64,000 nucleotides of DNA from Reichenbachiella faecimaris. Its GTDB lineage: Bacteria > Bacteroidota > Bacteroidia > Cytophagales > Cyclobacteriaceae. Made by a program: the position numbers and the translations under genes. Shown piece by piece: positions 63,501 to 64,000 of the stretch (the first letter of the stretch is position 1; each line of letters begins with the position of its first letter). Location: NCBI RefSeq assembly GCF_900176375.1, contig NZ_FWYF01000005.1:235095-299094 (forward strand). Direction: 5' to 3'. A model generated the notes under the pieces. It was not told the origin of the DNA and did not search any database. It saw only the letters and a list, made by a program, of their open reading frames with translations.

Positions 63501-64000
63501 TCAATGAAGCAGTTGTCGTTGCTACACCGAGGTCTGTTAATGGATTATTAGAATACCAGGTAAAGTCATAATCATTGACGTCGCCAGAAGTTACGTCAGC
63601 GTCAGTAATAGTGATTGATCCATTAGCTCCACCACAATCATCGACGTGTACAATATTAGTACCAATATTAGCTTCATCAAGTGTTGGTGAAGCTGGCACA
63701 TTAGTGATGGTGAAAGTGGTGGTAGAGAAACAACCATCATCGGTGTCATCTGCATCATTGTCGGTGACCAGTACGGTGTACTGTCCAGGAGACAGGTCAG
63801 AGATGGTTTCATCGTCCCCACCAGTGATCACGGCCGATCCCTGATCGGTGTTGGTGAACGCAGTACCAGTGATTTCGCTGTCGGTATCGGTTACGTCAGT
63901 ACCCCTGAACCATCTGAAGGTATAATTGCCTACAGCGGCACCACCAGAGATTTGAACGGTCAAGTCACCGTTACCAATGTTAGTACCCGGCGACACACAA
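60562..64000 (-). CDS. Giant SprB-like repeat protein with type B CTD (C-terminal part)
   Basis: At least 1145 residues; the frame is open through the right edge, so the N-terminus lies outside. About eleven repeats of 80-105 residues are seen, each opening with an NGS-type strand (for example NGSITITDAD) and closing with a GxYxVxVTDxxTGC-like motif (GTYTVEVQDLN, TYTVTVTDAVTGC). This is the SprB-type repeat of gliding adhesins. The last 90 residues (GVSDNGDGKNDYFRIS, IYTRSGTLVYETSGY, SGTYFYIFDKGDG) are a type B gliding-motility CTD for type IX export. The PorP/SprF gene follows six bases later. The protein is a predicted surface adhesin; repeat count may differ in full length. Confidence 0.88.
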   Translation of the reverse strand, partial: CVSPGTNIGNGDLTVQISGGAAVGNYTFRWFRGTDVTDTDSEITGTAFTNTDQGSAVITGGDDETISDLSPGQYTVLVTDNDADDTDDGCFSTTTFTITNVPASPTLDEANIGTNIVHVDDCGGANGSITITDADVTSGDVNDYDFTWYSNNPLTDLGVATTTASLTGLEPGLYYVKATDQSTGCNTGQVAFEVEDQSEAPEVTVTVNTVDTSCDSDANEGNGALDWEITNDDGGNYSYQWYAGTTVATGTMLTDAGSITGSSGAASTTTSGTLSGIDGGAYIIVVTDESNPSNTCSTEATLLNGGEADLLDEDIAEYEIVASTIVANTFCGSGSGSFEVTDIEIDGVSSGVAGFDFSYTKADGSAHNGTQTGTDPLIEDLEPGVYEVTFTHTATQCEGATIDFEIEDDSSTPTISFTLDQADQYCTGGNGELTIAATDATSIANGVTYLWGDGETTAQITGLEQDTYTVTVTDAVTGCSTTDSYVVPFDPIDILIDVTNDVVITPTTECSTNVNGSIEITAISPDNVTDYNYTLHTGTYVSGGGAAAGSTGLFENLAADTYYVEATSTLSGCTSKVFEFIVEDESTPPVVALTAFSLQGNCDPTIPNGSLTVTADGSSSLTDYSFDWTSASGTPGPGTDPTYSGLAAGTYTVEVQDLNTLCISTEEYGMVDDPTNIMILNNTLSANENCDPVAANGSITIDVIIPETGTFEYYLFEGEQSGATPNPSNQLTSNTGNTLEEGDYTILVRNTDTGCDSDPHFVEVLSDRDDMQMTLIEDHALTKCDFVNVLPDGQATIVPAPQSASRYTVYWHDGPSLADVVIDSAYTVDNLMADTYTIEMIDRITGCTIEDQITISTDIEIVPEPLVELINDETNCITPNGAITASINESVAGYTFEWQDDQGVTISSSFSASGLVAGTYSVRATDLTSECVSEAASIAVQEDKNNPVFTVGTTESNCSELEFGSESEYVGNGEAVLNFTGSFSIEKQYWANATGIGENDPIDPDDESSVISTNEQMSGLSPGDYKVLVIDDQDCSYQAAFSIDADIEIFNGVSDNGDGKNDYFRISCATRFENNSLKIYTRSGTLVYETSGYEDDSNGNVFTGKRNTGLGGGNNGLPSGTYFYIFDKGDGKDGDVYQGYLELVR

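Noticed and set aside
60562..64000. Regularly spaced similar stretches that could suggest a CRISPR array or minisatellite
   Set aside because: The periodicity is 240-315 bases, diverged at DNA level and lies within a continuous coding frame; these are protein domain repeats.

Overview
The window comes from a marine-type member of the Bacteroidota, most likely order Cytophagales. The evidence is two proteins with type IX secretion C-terminal sorting domains, a PorP/SprF-family outer-membrane protein, many Bacteroidota-style lipoproteins, a menaquinone pathway cluster, an AddA-like helicase-nuclease of the Bacteroidota type and a tmRNA with tag GESNYAMAA. Base composition is moderately AT-rich and gene density is high. 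I saw no insertion sequence, prophage, CRISPR array, rRNA or tRNA gene; the only structural RNA recognised is tmRNA.

Region 1-6.1 kb. After the tail of an L-2-hydroxyglutarate oxidase gene comes a sulfur-carrier cysteine-synthesis operon: cysM-like PLP enzyme, JAMM metallopeptidase, ubiquitin-like sulfur carrier ending in GG-IQ, and a MoeB/ThiF-rhodanese fusion. It resembles the mycobacterial mec-cysO-cysM system. Ahead of it lies a 20-codon ORF with five consecutive cysteine codons, bracketed by a perfect 10-bp inverted repeat and followed by an intrinsic terminator just before cysM. This is a textbook attenuator layout for cysteine and is the most interesting signal in the window. Convergent to the operon is hrpB.

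Region 6.1-20.9 kb. A NarL-type two-component pair, a SiaC-like phosphoprotein, a small lipoprotein and a TPR lipoprotein are followed by a Cro/C1-type regulator, a helix-hairpin-helix/beta-barrel protein translationally coupled to a PorV/PorQ-like barrel, a gluconolactonase-like lipoprotein, thyA, the beta part of L-serine dehydratase and a TolC plus HlyD-type efflux pair without its inner-membrane component.

Region 20.9-31.1 kb. A membrane TPR regulator with a LuxR-like C-terminus precedes a regulatory cluster: a canonical single-domain globin, a divergent globin whose aligned proximal histidine is replaced by valine, a coupled unknown protein, a STAS-like protein and a soluble hybrid histidine kinase with a C-terminal HPt-like domain. 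A 12-bp direct repeat lies upstream of the globin. Next come the AddA-like helicase-nuclease, which apparently lacks a canonical start codon, and a quinone oxidoreductase.

Region 31.1-49.9 kb. This holds a lipoprotein/beta-barrel pair, an SbcD-like phosphoesterase, a family 2 glycosyltransferase, YbaB/EbfC, a type B sorted surface protein, hisS, an NlpC/P60 lipoprotein, a DUF4136 lipoprotein, the menaquinone cluster menI-menF-menD-menB, a histidine phosphatase, a B12-binding-type radical SAM protein and a small exported protein.

Region 50.2-64 kb. This holds a UDP-sugar epimerase, an unknown lipoprotein, an M2 dipeptidase lipoprotein, tmRNA (minus strand, sharing a near-perfect bidirectional terminator with the M2 gene), an ECF sigma factor with a coupled membrane protein, a diheme cytochrome plus beta-helix lipoprotein pair, a Tat-exported M24 peptidase, the PorP/SprF protein and the C-terminal part of a very large repeat-rich type IX-secreted protein that runs off the right edge.
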